Part shown: positions 1-6,455 of the stretch, piece after piece
Layout: every line of letters starts with the position of its first letter
Position numbering within the stretch: position 1 is the first letter of the stretch
Source: DASUKL01 sp036278755
Lineage (GTDB): Bacteria; Chloroflexota; Limnocylindria; Limnocylindrales; CSP1-4
Direction: 5' to 3'
Length of the DNA stretch: 17,096 nt
NCBI GenBank assembly: GCA_036278755.1
Contig: DASUKL010000102.1
Location: forward strand, 1 to 17,096
Made by a program: the position numbers and the translations under genes
Notes under the pieces: generated by a model
What the model was told of the DNA's origin: nothing
The model's input: only the letters and a program-made list of their open reading frames with translations
Databases searched by the model: none

Positions 1-94
1 GCGCGAGGGCCTGGGCCTGGCCACGGCGGTCATCGTCAAGGACCGCGATCCTGGCACGGACGCCCGGGTGGCCCTGGAGTCCGCCCTGCGGTGA
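1..94 (+). CDS. C-terminal end of an unidentified protein (partial)
   Basis: An open frame enters from the left edge (first full codon at base 2) and gives 30 residues before a TGA at 92-94. The visible end includes GLATAVIVKDRD and finishes in ALESALR. I do not recognise a family from so little. The stop overlaps the GTG start of the next gene in a GTGA tetranucleotide, which suggests one operon with translational coupling. Group III decarboxylases of the kind that follows are sometimes encoded beside acyl-CoA ligase or carrier-protein genes, but nothing in this fragment shows that it is one. Confidence 0.6.
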   Translation, partial: REGLGLATAVIVKDRDPGTDARVALESALR

Positions 95-1452
95 CCGGAT
101 CGACGGCCCCGATGACCGAGCAGACGGCGCAGGCGCCCGACCAGCCCGCGCCGCCCCTGAGCCTCGAGCCGGCGAGCATCGACCTGGCCGACCTGGCCGA
201 GCGCTTCGGGACGCCGGCCTACGTCTACGACCTCGACCTCGTGGCCGCCCGCGCGGCGGCCCTGCAAGCGATCCTGCCCCCGACCTGGGACCTGGCCTAC
301 GCGCTCAAGGCCAACCCGGCCCCGCCGCTGCTCCGACGCCTCGCGGCCGCCGGTCTGGGGGCCGACGTGGCCTCCCTCGGGGAGTTGCGGGCGGCCCTGG
401 CGGCGGGCTTCCCGGCCGGTCGCATCGTCGTCACCGGGCCGGGCAAACGGGACGTCGAGCTGCAGGCCGCGGTCGAGGCCGGGGTCCGCGCCGTGACCGT
501 CGAGTCGTCAGGCGAGTTCGCCCGGCTCGAGCGCTTCGCCGCGGCCGCTGGCCGGCGTGTCCCGATCCTGCTCCGCCTGGCCCTGGGCCGCATCGTGGCC
601 GACGGTCCGGGCCAGTTCGGGATGGACGCCGACGACCTGCGGGCCCTGGCCCATCGGGCGGCCGCATCACCGAGCGTCGAGCTGCTGGGCGTCCATGCCT
701 TCGGCTCGAGCAACGTCCGCCAGGCCGAGGTCCTGGCCGAGCACGTCGCGAGCACCGTGGCCTTCGCCGGCGAGGTCATGGCCGAGGCCGGCCGGCCGCT
801 GCGCCTGGTCGATGTGGGCGGCGGCCTGGGCATCCCCTATGCCGCCACGGAGACGCCGCTCGACCTCGAACGCCTGGGGACCCTCCTGAGCGGCCTGGCC
901 GCGACCTGGACCGCAGCCCCCGAGCTGGCCGGGGCGACCGTGCTCCTGGAGCCGGGCCGCTTCCTGGCCGGTCCGACCGGCCTGTACCTGACCCGGGTCC
1001 TCGACACGAAGCGCGTGGCGGGGGTGGACTGGGCCATCGTCGACGGCGGTATCCACCACCTCCTGTCACCGGCCCTCCTGGGCCGCGCCCATCGCCTGGA
1101 GCTGATCCGCCAGGCCCCGAACGACGGACCTGAGGCCGACGCGACCCCCGGAGCCGCCTCCCAGCCTGCCGCCGCAGCTCAGCCCGTCTCCGGCCCCGCC
1201 ACGGACAGCGGGCAGGTCCAGGTGGCCGGGCCGCTGTGCACCGGCCTCGACGTCCTGGGCGTCCTGCCGCCCGGGGCCAGGCCGGAGGTCGGCGACCTCA
1301 TCGCCATCCGGGACGCCGGCGCCTACGGCTTCAGCGAGTCGATGCCCCTCTTCCTCTCCCATCCGACCCCGGTCGAGATCGTCCTCGAGGCGGGGCAGGC
1401 CCGCCTCAGCCGCGCGCGGCGCGAGCCTGGGCCTGGCGTCGCTGGTCCATGA
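91..1452 (+). CDS. PLP-dependent decarboxylase, group III (LysA/BtrK-like fold)
   Basis: A 453-residue alanine-racemase-fold decarboxylase. Visible motifs are YALKANP, with K73 as the expected PLP Schiff-base lysine; GADVASLGEL (90-99); H202 in VHAFGSSN; the glycine-rich phosphate loop GGGLG (243-247); EPGR (287-290); the Cys motif CTGLD (383-387); and DAGAYGFS near the C-terminus. Classical diaminopimelate decarboxylase has a CESGD-type Cys motif. The GPLCT-LD form is what I recall from BtrK-like and exosortase-associated decarboxylases that act on amino acids loaded on carrier proteins, so I do not call it lysA. Residues 343-374 form an Ala/Pro-rich insertion. The GTG at 91 overlaps the previous stop and has GGAG at 76-79; an ATG at 112 is the alternative start. 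The substrate is not established. The 3' end overlaps the convergent cbbP by 47 bp. Confidence 0.85.
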   Translation: MTGSTAPMTEQTAQAPDQPAPPLSLEPASIDLADLAERFGTPAYVYDLDLVAARAAALQAILPPTWDLAYALKANPAPPLLRRLAAAGLGADVASLGELRAALAAGFPAGRIVVTGPGKRDVELQAAVEAGVRAVTVESSGEFARLERFAAAAGRRVPILLRLALGRIVADGPGQFGMDADDLRALAHRAAASPSVELLGVHAFGSSNVRQAEVLAEHVASTVAFAGEVMAEAGRPLRLVDVGGGLGIPYAATETPLDLERLGTLLSGLAATWTAAPELAGATVLLEPGRFLAGPTGLYLTRVLDTKRVAGVDWAIVDGGIHHLLSPALLGRAHRLELIRQAPNDGPEADATPGAASQPAAAAQPVSGPATDSGQVQVAGPLCTGLDVLGVLPPGARPEVGDLIAIRDAGAYGFSESMPLFLSHPTPVEIVLEAGQARLSRARREPGPGVAGP

Positions 1453-2299
1453 GCCGCCAGATCATGGGGCTGAAGATCAGCTGCATGGCGAGGTCCATCT
1501 TGCCGCCCGGGCAGACCAGCGTGTTGGGCCGCGACATGAACGAATCGCGGAGCATCGAGAGCAGGTAGGGGAAGTCGATGCCGTGGGGGTCGCGGAAGCG
1601 GATGACGAGGTAGCTCTCGTCGGGACTGGGGATGAAGCGGGCGATGAAGGGGTTCGAGGTATCGACCACCGGCACCCGCTGGAAGTTCACGTGGGTCCGC
1701 GTGAACTGGGGGCAGATGTAGTGGATGTAGTCCGGCATGCGGCGCAGGATCGTGTCCATGACCGCCTCGGTGGAGTAGCCCCGGGTGGCCTTGTCGCGGT
1801 GGATCTTCTGGATCCATTCCAGGTTGATGACCGGCACGACCCCGATGAGCAGATCGGCATGGCGGGCCACGTCGGCCCCCTCGGTCACGATGGCTCCGTG
1901 GAGGCCCTCGTAGAAGAGCAGGTCGGTGGCCGGATCCAGCTGCTCCCAGGGCGTGAACGTGCCGGGGTCCTGGCCGAAGGGCGCCGCCTCCTCCTCGTCG
2001 TGGACGTAGCGTCGCGAGCGGCCCGAGCCGCGCTCGCCGTAGTCGCGGAAGAGCGACTCGAGCTCCTCGAAGAGGTTCGCCTCCGGGCCGAAATGGCTGA
2101 AGCGATGGTTGCCCCGGGCCTCCTCGGCGGCCATCCGCTCGGCCATGGCCAGGCGGTCGTAGCGGTGGAAGGCATCGCCCTCGACGAAGGCGGCGCAGAT
2201 GCCCTCACGGCGGAAGATCTGCTGGAAGGTGCGCGAGACGGAGGTCGTCCCGGCGCCCGAGGAGCCGGTCACGGCGATGATGGGGTGGAGCTGTGACAT
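1406..2299 (-). CDS. cbbP: Phosphoribulokinase (bacterial class I)
   Basis: Uses ATP to convert ribulose 5-phosphate to ribulose 1,5-bisphosphate, the RuBisCO substrate. The 297-residue length fits the bacterial class I enzymes, not the longer plant/cyanobacterial type. Walker A is GSSGAGTTS (12-20). D42 and H45 lie in EGDAFHRY, E131 in YEGLHG, and K165 and R168 in IQKIHRDK; numbering matches the Rhodobacter sphaeroides enzyme residue for residue as I recall it. R31, R187, R234 and R257, reported as part of the NADH allosteric site in that enzyme, are all present, so NADH activation is a reasonable inference. GAGGA at 2306-2310 lies six bases before the ATG and overlaps the cbbF stop, so translation is probably coupled. 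It is the last gene of the operon, and its tail overlaps the convergent decarboxylase gene. Confidence 0.97.
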   Translation of the reverse strand: MSQLHPIIAVTGSSGAGTTSVSRTFQQIFRREGICAAFVEGDAFHRYDRLAMAERMAAEEARGNHRFSHFGPEANLFEELESLFRDYGERGSGRSRRYVHDEEEAAPFGQDPGTFTPWEQLDPATDLLFYEGLHGAIVTEGADVARHADLLIGVVPVINLEWIQKIHRDKATRGYSTEAVMDTILRRMPDYIHYICPQFTRTHVNFQRVPVVDTSNPFIARFIPSPDESYLVIRFRDPHGIDFPYLLSMLRDSFMSRPNTLVCPGGKMDLAMQLIFSPMIWRLMDQRRQAQARAARG

Positions 2300-2308
2300 C
2301 GGGCGTCC

Positions 2309-3430
2309 TCAGGCCGGCCGGCGGAAGAGGCCGCGGACCCCGAACAACGGCGCATCGAAGGGCCGCACGTTGTGGTCCCGATGGTAGGCCTCGATGCGCT
2401 CGACCTCCGGCGCCGAGCCGAAGACGAGGCCCGTCCGCTCGTGGATGCTGCGCGGCTGGACGTCGAGCACGGGCCGCTCGCCGTCGCTGGCCCGGCCGCC
2501 GGCCTGCTCGATGAGGAAGCCGATCGGGTCGGCCTCGTAGAGCAGCCGCAGCTTGCCGCTGCCCCGGCTGGAGCGGCCGTCGCGGGGGTAGAGGAAGACG
2601 CCGCCCCGGATCAGGACCCGATGGGCCTCGGCCACGAGCGAGGCGACCCAGCGCATGTTGAAGTCACGCCCGCGAGGGCCGCTGGCGCCGGCCAGGCACT
2701 CCTCCACGTAGCGGGTCACGGCCGGCTCCCAGAAGCGGGCGTTGGAGGCGTTGATGGCGAACTCGGCAGCCCGGCTCGGGACGCGCAGGTCGGGGTGGGT
2801 CAGCAGGAAGCGGCCGGCCTGCCGGTCGAGGGTGAAGCCGTGCGTCCCCCGCCCCAGGCTCAGGACGAGGAGCGTCGAGGGCCCGTACAGGGCGTAGCCC
2901 GCGGCGACCTGACGCCGGCCCGGCTGGAGGAAGGCCTCCGGTCCCAGCGCCGCGGCCGGGTCCGGGTCTTCCTGGATCGAGAAGATCGAGCCCACCGAGA
3001 CGTCCGTGTCGATGTTCGACGAGCCGTCCAGGGGGTCGAAGCTGATGAGGTAGCGGCCGCGCCGACCCTCCCCGGCCGGCCCCGGCTCGACGACCTGGAC
3101 GGTGGCCCGCTCCTCGGACACCAGGCCGGCCACCAGGCCCTGCCCGGCCACGGCCTCGGCGAAGCGCCGGTCGGCCAGGAGGTCGAGCCCGGCCTGTTGC
3201 TCGCCCTGGACGTTGACCGTGCCGGTCCGGGCGGCCAGACCGGCCAGGGCCCCACGGCCCAGGACCTCGGCGATCCCGACACAGGCGCCGGCCAGTCGCT
3301 CGACGAGCGCGGCCAGGTCCTCATGCGGGCCGTCGGGCCCGCTCGTCTCCGCGGCCAGGACCTCGGACAGGGTGGGCGGTGACGTCAGCACGGTCGGGGC
3401 GTCGGCTGCGGAGCCCGTCAGCGTGCTCAT
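2309..3430 (-). CDS. cbbF: Class I fructose-1,6-bisphosphatase
   Basis: Hydrolyses fructose 1,6-bisphosphate to fructose 6-phosphate in the regeneration phase of the Calvin cycle. The 373-residue product carries SEE (105-107), the metal-binding signature FDPLDGSSNID (131-141), FNMRW (257-261), and GKLRLLYEADPIGFLIEQAG (292-311), which holds the conserved lysine and glutamate of class I enzymes. The first 35 residues are an Ala/Thr/Pro-rich extension of the usual core. The ATG at 3430 sits in an ATGA overlap with the cbbX stop; the frame stays open much further upstream, but that stretch is antisense-free shadow inside cbbX. Position between cbbX and cbbP supports a cbb-dedicated paralogue. 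Whether it also uses sedoheptulose bisphosphate cannot be told from the sequence. Confidence 0.95.
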   Translation of the reverse strand: MSTLTGSAADAPTVLTSPPTLSEVLAAETSGPDGPHEDLAALVERLAGACVGIAEVLGRGALAGLAARTGTVNVQGEQQAGLDLLADRRFAEAVAGQGLVAGLVSEERATVQVVEPGPAGEGRRGRYLISFDPLDGSSNIDTDVSVGSIFSIQEDPDPAAALGPEAFLQPGRRQVAAGYALYGPSTLLVLSLGRGTHGFTLDRQAGRFLLTHPDLRVPSRAAEFAINASNARFWEPAVTRYVEECLAGASGPRGRDFNMRWVASLVAEAHRVLIRGGVFLYPRDGRSSRGSGKLRLLYEADPIGFLIEQAGGRASDGERPVLDVQPRSIHERTGLVFGSAPEVERIEAYHRDHNVRPFDAPLFGVRGLFRRPA

Positions 3431-4413
3431 CGTCCGCCCGCCTGGGCGAAGACGCGGCTGGCCCGCAGGTCCTCGGCCTCGATGGTCATCAGGTCCTCGC
3501 GGCTGAGCCGCCGGCCGCGCCGCTCCAGGAGCCGGCTGGCCTGCCGCAGGCGCGCCCGATCGAGGGCGTTGCGGATGGAGCGGGCGTTGGCGAAGTCGGG
3601 CTGGGCCCGGCGGAGGGCCACGTACTCGGCCAGGGCCTGCTCCGCGTCTGCCGAGAGGCGGTACTCCATCGCGGCCAGCATGAGCCGGGCGATCGTCAGC
3701 AGCTCCTCGTCGCTGTAGGTCGGGAAGTCGAGGTGGTGGGCGACGCGCGAGCGCAGCCCGGGGTTGCTGGCAAAGAATCGCTCCATGCGGTCGCGGTAGC
3801 CGGCGAAGATCACGACCAGGTCGTCGCGCCGGTCCTCCATGACCTGGAGGAGGATCTCGATGGCCTCCTGGCCGTAATCGCGCTCGTTCTCCGGCCGGAA
3901 CAGGTAGTAGGCCTCGTCGATGAAGAGGACGCCGCCCATGGCCCGCTTGAGGACCTCCCGGGTCTTGGGTGCGGTATGGCCGATGAACTGGCCCACGAGG
4001 TCGTCGCGGGTGACGGCCACGACGTGGCCGCGGCGGACGTAGCCGAGGGCCCTGAGGATCTCGGCCATGCGCAGGGCCACGGTGGTCTTGCCCGTGCCGG
4101 GGTCGCCGGTGAACGACATGTGGAGGGACGGCGCGCCGGCGGCCAGGCCGACCGAGCTGCGCAGGCGCTCGACCAACAGCAGCGCGGCGATCTCCCGGAT
4201 GCGCTGCTTGACCGGGGCCAGGCCCACCAACTCGGCGTCCAGGGTGGCCAGCAGGGCTTCGACCGGCGAATCGGCCAGGGCGGCCTGGAGGTCGAGCCCG
4301 GCCTGGGCCTGGATGTCGGCCGTCGCACCGACCTTGGCGTCGGCTTCGGCCGGGGCGTCGGCTTCGGCGGGCGCGGTCGCCTTGGTTTCGGCGGTCGCCA
4401 GCTCGAGGCTCAT
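3427..4413 (-). CDS. cbbX: Red-type RuBisCO activase CbbX (AAA+)
   Basis: A hexameric AAA+ ATPase that uses ATP to thread the C-terminal tail of the large subunit and release tight-binding sugar phosphates from red-type RuBisCO. The 328-residue product has Walker A GDPGTGKT (103-110), Walker B GVLFIDEA (161-168), the CbbX-typical VTRDDLVGQFIGHTAPKT (134-151), ERDYGQEAIEILLQVME (177-193) and a C-terminal helical lid starting at FANARSIRNALDRARLRQ. The pore-loop aromatic position reads F143-I-G, where I recall a tyrosine in the Rhodobacter protein. The first 40 residues form an Ala/Glu-rich low-complexity extension. The ATG at 4413 is in an ATGA overlap with the cbbS stop and has GGGGAG a few bases upstream. 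Its stop overlaps the cbbF start in the same way. Confidence 0.96.
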   Translation of the reverse strand: MSLELATAETKATAPAEADAPAEADAKVGATADIQAQAGLDLQAALADSPVEALLATLDAELVGLAPVKQRIREIAALLLVERLRSSVGLAAGAPSLHMSFTGDPGTGKTTVALRMAEILRALGYVRRGHVVAVTRDDLVGQFIGHTAPKTREVLKRAMGGVLFIDEAYYLFRPENERDYGQEAIEILLQVMEDRRDDLVVIFAGYRDRMERFFASNPGLRSRVAHHLDFPTYSDEELLTIARLMLAAMEYRLSADAEQALAEYVALRRAQPDFANARSIRNALDRARLRQASRLLERRGRRLSREDLMTIEAEDLRASRVFAQAGGR

Positions 4414-4829
4414 GGGTAGCGCTCCCCGGTGGGCTGGTCGGCGGCGTAGGACCGGACCGTGTAGCGGATCGTCCGTCCGGTGGCCTCCTGGCGGACCAGC
4501 CCGAAGCCCGGCTCGTGCGACGGCCGCTGGACGATGAAGGCCAGGCGGATCGATTCCACGCCCCGTGCCGCGTCGAAGGCCACCAGCCGGATGTAGCGCT
4601 CGGGCAGGTCGCGCCGCGCGGCCTCCAGCTCCTCCATGACCCCGGCCGCATCATGCAGGTCGAACAGCGGCAGGCCCGCCATCTCCCAGTAGGTGTTGCG
4701 CGGGTGAGGGTCGTCGGTGTGCTCGATCGACAGGACCCAGCCCTGCTCCAGGCAGTGGTCCACCTGGGCCCGGATCTGGTCGTCGGTCAGGTCCGGCAGG
4801 AACGAGAAGGTGCCCTGGGTGATGCGCAT
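4410..4829 (-). CDS. cbbS: RuBisCO small subunit, red-type form I
   Basis: The small subunit of the L8S8 holoenzyme, 139 residues. It opens with MRITQGTFSFLPDLTDDQI, close to the form IC/ID small subunits. It also has YWEMAGLPLFDL (47-58) and the long C-terminal extension with GFGLVRQEATGRTIRYT (108-124) that sets red-type small subunits apart from green-type ones; in known structures this extension lines the central solvent channel. A perfect AGGAGG (4835-4840) precedes the ATG by five bases and overlaps the cbbL TAG stop. This high-quality site should support strong reinitiation and near-equal subunit synthesis. Its own stop overlaps the cbbX start (ATGA). Confidence 0.97.
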   Translation of the reverse strand: MRITQGTFSFLPDLTDDQIRAQVDHCLEQGWVLSIEHTDDPHPRNTYWEMAGLPLFDLHDAAGVMEELEAARRDLPERYIRLVAFDAARGVESIRLAFIVQRPSHEPGFGLVRQEATGRTIRYTVRSYAADQPTGERYP

Positions 4830-4838
4830 GGCGGCCTC

Positions 4839-6305
4839 CTAGACGGGCGTGGGCGTGGGGACGTAGTCGGGCGTGTCGGTGCTCGTGTAGTCGAAGGTGA
4901 CCTCGCCCCAGGTGTCGAGGGCCTGGCGGAGCGGCGGGCAGCCGCGGGCCGCCTGCTCGAGGATCAGGGGACCTTCGCGCCAGATGTCGCGCCCTTCGTT
5001 GCGGGCCAGGACCATGGCCTCCAGGGCCACCCGGTTGGCCGTGGCCCCGGCGGCGATGCCCATGGGGTGGCCGATGGTGCCGCCGCCGAACTGGAGCACG
5101 ACGTCCTCGCCCAGGTAGGTCAGCAGCTGGTGCATCTGGCCGGCGTGGATGCCGCCCGAGGCGACCGGCATGACCTTGCGCAGGCCGGCCCACTCCTGCT
5201 CGAAATGGAGCCCGCGGGGCAGGTCGACCGCGTTGCGCGGCTCGCGCAGGACGTCGTAGTAGCCCTGGACGGCGTTGGGATCGCCCTCCAGCTTGCCCAC
5301 GATGGTCCCGGCGTGGAGGTGGTCGACCCCCGCCAGGCGCATCCACTTGGCGATGACCCGGAAGGAGACGCCATGCGAGCGCTGGCGGGTGTAGGTGCTG
5401 TGGCCGGCCCGGTGGAGGTGGAGGAGCATGTCGTTGCGCCGGGCCCACTTCGACATCGACTGGATGGCGGTGTAGCCGACGACGAGGTCGATCATGATCA
5501 CCACGCTGCCCAGGTCGCGGGCGAACTCGGCCCGCTCGTACATCTCCTCCATGGTCGCGGCGGAGACGTTGAGGTAGTGGCCCTTGACCTCGCCGCTCGC
5601 GGCGGAGGCACGTTCGACGGCCTCCATGCAGAAGAGGAAGCGGTCCCGCCAGTGCATGAAGGGCTGGGAGTTGATGTTCTCGTCGTCCTTGGTGAAGTCC
5701 AGGCCGCCGCGCAGGGCCTCGTACACGACGCGCCCGTAGTTGCGCCCCGAGAGCCCTAGCTTGGGCTTGGTCGTGGCGCCCAGCAGCGGGCGGCCGTACT
5801 TGTCCAGCCGCTCGCGCTCCACGACGATGCCTGTGGGTGGACCGTCGAAGGTCTTGACGTAGGCCGCCGGCAGGCGCATGTCCTCGAGCCGGAGGGACTT
5901 CAGGGGCTTGAAGCCGAAGACGTTGCCGATGATCGAGGCGCTCAGGTTGGTGATCGAGTCGGGCTCGAAGAGATCGAGGTCGTAGGCCACCCAGGCGAAG
6001 TACTCGCCCGGTGTGCCGGGCACCGGCTCGACTCGGTAGCAATGGGCCCGATAGGCGTCGGCCGCCGTGAGGCGATCCGTCCAGACCACGGTCCAGGTGG
6101 CCGTGGACGACTCGCCGGCGACCGCCGCGGCCGCCTCGACGGCGTCCACCCCGTCCTGGGGGGTGACCCGGAAGAGGGCCAGGACGTCCGTGTCGCGGGG
6201 CTCGTAGTCGGGGTCCCAGTAGCCCATCTGGGCGTACTTGATGACCCCCGCCCGGTAGCGTTCGGCGCCCCGGATCTCGACCAACGGCTCCAGCATCGTC
6301 GTCAC
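4839..6305 (-). CDS. cbbL: RuBisCO large subunit, red-type form I
   Basis: Carboxylates ribulose 1,5-bisphosphate. The 488-residue product keeps every active-site residue I can place: K180 and K182 (TTKPKLG), the carbamylated K206 with D208 and E209 (GLDFTKDDEN), H298 and R299 (HLHRAGHSTYTRQ), H331, loop-6 K338 (GTIVGKLEG), S383 in SGGIH, and GGG 407-409. These match spinach K175, K177, K201, D203, E204, H294, R295, H327, K334 and S379. The HRAGHSTYTRQ form, the tail TDTPDYVPTPTPV, the small-subunit extension and the adjacent cbbX all mark the red lineage (IC/ID/IE); the exact subform needs a tree. I chose GTG 6305 because AAGGAG (6311-6316) lies five bases away; the ATG at 6296 is 14 bases from it. 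Confidence 0.97.
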   Translation of the reverse strand: MTTMLEPLVEIRGAERYRAGVIKYAQMGYWDPDYEPRDTDVLALFRVTPQDGVDAVEAAAAVAGESSTATWTVVWTDRLTAADAYRAHCYRVEPVPGTPGEYFAWVAYDLDLFEPDSITNLSASIIGNVFGFKPLKSLRLEDMRLPAAYVKTFDGPPTGIVVERERLDKYGRPLLGATTKPKLGLSGRNYGRVVYEALRGGLDFTKDDENINSQPFMHWRDRFLFCMEAVERASAASGEVKGHYLNVSAATMEEMYERAEFARDLGSVVIMIDLVVGYTAIQSMSKWARRNDMLLHLHRAGHSTYTRQRSHGVSFRVIAKWMRLAGVDHLHAGTIVGKLEGDPNAVQGYYDVLREPRNAVDLPRGLHFEQEWAGLRKVMPVASGGIHAGQMHQLLTYLGEDVVLQFGGGTIGHPMGIAAGATANRVALEAMVLARNEGRDIWREGPLILEQAARGCPPLRQALDTWGEVTFDYTSTDTPDYVPTPTPV

Positions 6306-6310
6306 GGCAG

Positions 6311-6316
6311 CTCCTT
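6311..6316 (-). promoter_or_regulatory. Ribosome binding site that decides the cbbL start
   Basis: AAGGAG on the - strand, five bases before GTG 6305 and 14 bases before the in-frame ATG 6296. The spacing favours the GTG. Confidence 0.7.
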
Positions 6317-6321
6317 CGCGG

Positions 6322-6355
6322 TTCGACCCGACCGGCCCTTCGACCCGACCGGCCC
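6322..6355 (-). repeat. Perfect 17-bp tandem repeat in the cbbL leader
   Basis: The unit ttcgacccgaccggccc occurs twice head to tail, at 6322-6338 and 6339-6355, with no mismatch. The core cccgaccgg recurs inverted as ccggtcggg at 6372-6380. The repeat starts 17 bases upstream of the cbbL GTG, inside the likely untranslated leader of the operon mRNA, so it could act at the RNA level or as a protein-binding site. No known CbbR consensus is obvious within it. It may also be a simple slippage duplication. Confidence 0.8.
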
Positions 6356-6370
6356 TCGGGTGGGCCCGAG
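6355..6370 (-). promoter_or_regulatory. Short stem-loop in the cbbL leader
   Basis: ctcggg (6355-6360) and cccgag (6365-6370) pair perfectly around a four-base loop. The following ccggtcggg (6372-6380) could instead pair with either copy of the 17-bp repeat, so two mutually exclusive structures are possible. There is no U-tract, so it is not a classical terminator. Confidence 0.35.
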
Positions 6371-6390
6371 TCCGGTCGGGCGTGGCCCGC

Positions 6391-6420
6391 AGCCTAGTGG
6401 CCGACCTGTGATGCTGTCCA
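6391..6420 (-). promoter_or_regulatory. Candidate sigma70-like promoter for the cbb operon
   Basis: On the - strand TGGACA (6415-6420) matches five of six -35 positions, and TAGGCT (6391-6396) is a weak -10 with an 18-base spacer. A start site just downstream would give an mRNA leader of about 80 bases that carries the hairpin and the tandem repeat. Weak -10 elements are common where a LysR activator recruits polymerase, but this remains inference. Confidence 0.3.
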
Positions 6421-6443
6421 ATGCATCCTTCTGATACGGTCGA

Positions 6444-6449
6444 TAAGAT
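6444..6449 (+). promoter_or_regulatory. cbbR: Candidate -10 element for a leaderless cbbR transcript
   Basis: TAAGAT (four of six positions) ends seven bases before ATG 6456. No Shine-Dalgarno sequence is visible ahead of either ATG 6456 or GTG 6450. If this -10 is used, transcription would start at or next to the start codon. No convincing -35 is seen 16-18 bases upstream, as can happen with activated or autoregulated promoters. Confidence 0.25.
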
Positions 6450-6455
6450 GTGCGC

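Noticed and set aside
91..1452. Naming the decarboxylase lysA
   Set aside because: The Cys motif is CTGLD, not the CESGD type of diaminopimelate decarboxylase, and there is no lysine pathway gene nearby.
2372..5759. Long + strand open frames of 336, 346 and 414 codons opposite cbbF, cbbX and cbbL
   Set aside because: They are antisense to clear cbb genes, show no family motif and are expected in very GC-rich coding DNA.
4839..6305. Form III, form IV or the small-subunit-free form I' RuBisCO
   Set aside because: A small subunit with the red-type extension and cbbX follow directly, and all form I catalytic residues are present.
6306..6455. A canonical CbbR box (TNA-N7/8-TNA) or T-N11-A palindrome
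   Set aside because: I looked through the spacer and found only loose matches, such as two GATA motifs near 6433 and 6442, none with correct spacing and symmetry.
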